The position numbers and the translations under genes were made by a program. A stretch of 6,781 nt of DNA from Algoriphagus sp. (lineage in GTDB: Bacteria > Bacteroidota > Bacteroidia > Cytophagales > Cyclobacteriaceae): positions 1 to 6,781 of the forward strand of contig JALRIY010000120.1 in the NCBI GenBank assembly GCA_023255285.1. Reading direction: 5' to 3'. The notes below the pieces were generated by a model, which did no database searches, was not told where the DNA came from, and worked only from the letters and a program-made list of their open reading frames with translations. This document shows, in pieces, positions 5,573-6,781 of this stretch. Each line of letters begins with the position of its first letter. Position 1 is the first letter of the stretch.

Positions 5573-6104
5573 GCTGCTAGTCTTTTTTCTATTGCTTAAT
5601 TTTGGAATTGTTCTTTCCGCTAGGGCCCAACGGGAGATTGATCCGGAGGCAAAATTCAACTTAAAAGACCGGATTTATTATGGTGGAAGCCTTGGCTTGC
5701 AACTAGGGACCGTAACGTTAATTGACCTTTCTCCACTAGCAGGGATGATGCTTAGCTCTAAATTTTCTACCGGTTTAGGAGCCACCTATCAGTACTATCA
5801 AGACAACCGTTTTCAAGGATCCGAAGGTTCTTCCTTCGGAGGCAGGGTTTTTGGACGTTACAACGTGCTTCCCAATATTTTTGCCTACACTGAAGTAGAA
5901 TCAATCAATTGGAATGCCTACAATTATGCTCAAGATAAATTCCAGCGTACTTGGACAGAAGCATTTTTTGTTGGAATCGGTTATTTTGCCCCATTTGGAG
6001 CTCGTGGAGGAGCCAATTTTACTTTTCTTTACAATCTCCGTCACAGCAATCTTGGTTCCTATTACAGCGAACCCTATTTGATTCGTGTAGGATTTGTTTT
6101 TTAA
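5553..6104 (+). CDS. Small predicted outer-membrane beta-barrel protein
   Basis: I do not recognise a named family. The 183-residue protein begins with a signal peptide: Lys5/Lys7, then the hydrophobic stretch LLVFFLLLNFGIVL, then a type I cleavage site after Ala25 (SARA|Q). The mature part (about 158 residues) has alternating polar/hydrophobic strands rich in Tyr, Phe, Gly and Asn, for example YYGGSLGLQLGTVTL, FSTGLGATYQYYQDN, SFGGRVFGRYNV and GGANFTFLYNLRH. It ends with a terminal Phe in LIRVGFVF, the classic C-terminal signal of outer-membrane barrels. The size would suit about eight strands. The ATG at 5553 overlaps the preceding gene by 20 bases; a TTG at 5562 would give a cleaner signal peptide starting MKNKLL and an 11-base overlap. 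Translational coupling to the ftsB-like gene is likely. The function is unknown. Confidence 0.8.
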   Translation: MWWLKNKLLVFFLLLNFGIVLSARAQREIDPEAKFNLKDRIYYGGSLGLQLGTVTLIDLSPLAGMMLSSKFSTGLGATYQYYQDNRFQGSEGSSFGGRVFGRYNVLPNIFAYTEVESINWNAYNYAQDKFQRTWTEAFFVGIGYFAPFGARGGANFTFLYNLRHSNLGSYYSEPYLIRVGFVF

Positions 6105-6129
6105 GATTTGAGTTGGGTTACCCCGATCT

Positions 6130-6780
6130 TTAGAAAAACTGTTTCATTTTCTCAAGTCCTGTTTTGGCTACATAATTTGGATCCATGGCATAATATTCAG
6201 GGTTAAATAATTCCAAAGATAAAACGATCTCACCCCCTTTTTTTCGTAAAGTGTCAGACAAAGATTGCAATGGTGCAGCTCCATCGCCAGGAAATACCCG
6301 GTCCTTGTCCTGCTGGCTGGTTCTAGGAATATCGTTGGGAAAGTCATTGAGATGGAAAATAGAAATAGCTTGCCCATCTATTAATTTCAAACCTTCGAAG
6401 CCTGAGCCCCCTCGAAATAAGTGATACACATCAGCTAATATTTTTGCATCTGAATCATCTGCGGCGGCAGCTACAGCGAGGGCTTGTGACAAATGAAAGA
6501 AGGCTGGGTAAGCTCCCCAAAACTCTAGTTGAGGCATTACTCCTGTTTTTCTACCCAAGTCCAATAGCTTTTTGTAGCGCTCACCCGCTTTTAGGAGGTC
6601 CAATGGGGCTTCGGCACCAATTGCTGGAGCAGCAACACGTGTACAACCGAGTTCAGCAAGGATCCCCATTTCTTTTTCCATTTGAATAAATCCTGCTTTG
6701 CTTTTTTCTTCATCCTGTGCCATCCATGTCGGAAATCCAATACAATCTACGAGGGTGATTCCTGCATCATTAGCTAATTT
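6130..6780 (-). CDS. Sugar phosphate isomerase/epimerase, IolI-like TIM barrel (5' end outside window)
   Basis: The gene reads leftwards and is open through the right edge, with 216 visible codons before the TAA at 6130-6132. An ATG at 6721-6723 lies inside the gene, because in-frame residues upstream (LVDCIGFPTWM) continue the fold. It belongs to the xylose isomerase-like TIM-barrel superfamily (AP endonuclease 2 fold). The four expected metal ligands can be seen: Glu in PQLEFWG (codon 6523-6525), Asp in ADVYHLFRGGS (6430-6432), His in IFHLNDFP (6352-6354) and Glu in LSLELFNPEYY (6211-6213). The order and the DRVFPGDG segment resemble inosose isomerase IolI, so an isomerase or epimerase acting on a sugar or inositol derivative is likely. 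The substrate cannot be inferred, and no inositol genes are visible. It converges on the beta-barrel gene with 25 bases between. Confidence 0.88.
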   Translation of the reverse strand, partial: KLANDAGITLVDCIGFPTWMAQDEEKSKAGFIQMEKEMGILAELGCTRVAAPAIGAEAPLDLLKAGERYKKLLDLGRKTGVMPQLEFWGAYPAFFHLSQALAVAAAADDSDAKILADVYHLFRGGSGFEGLKLIDGQAISIFHLNDFPNDIPRTSQQDKDRVFPGDGAAPLQSLSDTLRKKGGEIVLSLELFNPEYYAMDPNYVAKTGLEKMKQFF

Positions 6781-6781
6781 T

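Noticed and set aside
6103..6132. Possible hairpin between the converging beta-barrel and isomerase genes (AAGAT...ATCTT with GGG/CCC inside)
   Set aside because: The pairing is short and interrupted and neither strand has a T tract after it, so it does not qualify as a terminator.
6721..6723. ATG as the start of the isomerase gene
   Set aside because: In-frame upstream codons encode plausible family sequence (GITLVDCIGFPTWM) and run to the window edge, and a start here would remove the first strands of the TIM barrel.

Overview
This window looks like ordinary chromosomal core DNA from a member of the Bacteroidota, most likely the Cytophagales (Cyclobacteriaceae/Algoriphagus-like; the genus is a guess). 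Three things point there. RpoA begins MSILAFQMPEKVVMEK and S4 lacks the zinc-binding cysteines, both typical of the phylum. The starts lack clear Shine-Dalgarno sequences and sit behind A-rich leaders. One intergenic region carries a TAnnTTTG element, the Bacteroidota -7 promoter motif. Gene order rpsK-rpsD-rpoA-rplQ followed by carA and eno also fits this group.

Layout. Positions 3-2669 hold the end of the large ribosomal-protein operon: rpsK (missing a few N-terminal codons), rpsD, rpoA and rplQ, closely spaced on the + strand. A strong hairpin terminator at 2690-2722 closes it. A new unit, probably driven by the TAnnTTTG element at 2759-2766, carries carA (2783-3880) and eno (3905-5188), separated by only 24 bases, and ends at a second strong terminator (5213-5244). 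A third + strand unit contains an FtsB/DivIC-like division protein (5285-5572) overlapping by 20 bases a small predicted outer-membrane beta-barrel protein (5553-6104). On the - strand, converging on this unit, is the 3' part of an IolI-like sugar phosphate isomerase/epimerase (6130-6780) that runs off the right edge.

Together the genes cover translation (S11, S4, L17), transcription (RNA polymerase alpha), the first step of pyrimidine/arginine synthesis (CarA), glycolysis (enolase) and cell division (FtsB-like), plus two accessory genes. This is a housekeeping growth cluster. I saw no insertion sequence, CRISPR array, tRNA, phage gene or defence system, and I do not think the window contains an undescribed system. 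The points most worth a second look are the long acidic repeat tail on L17, the carA-eno unit without carB beside it, the overlapping ftsB-like/beta-barrel pair with an ambiguous start, and the partly conserved promoter elements.
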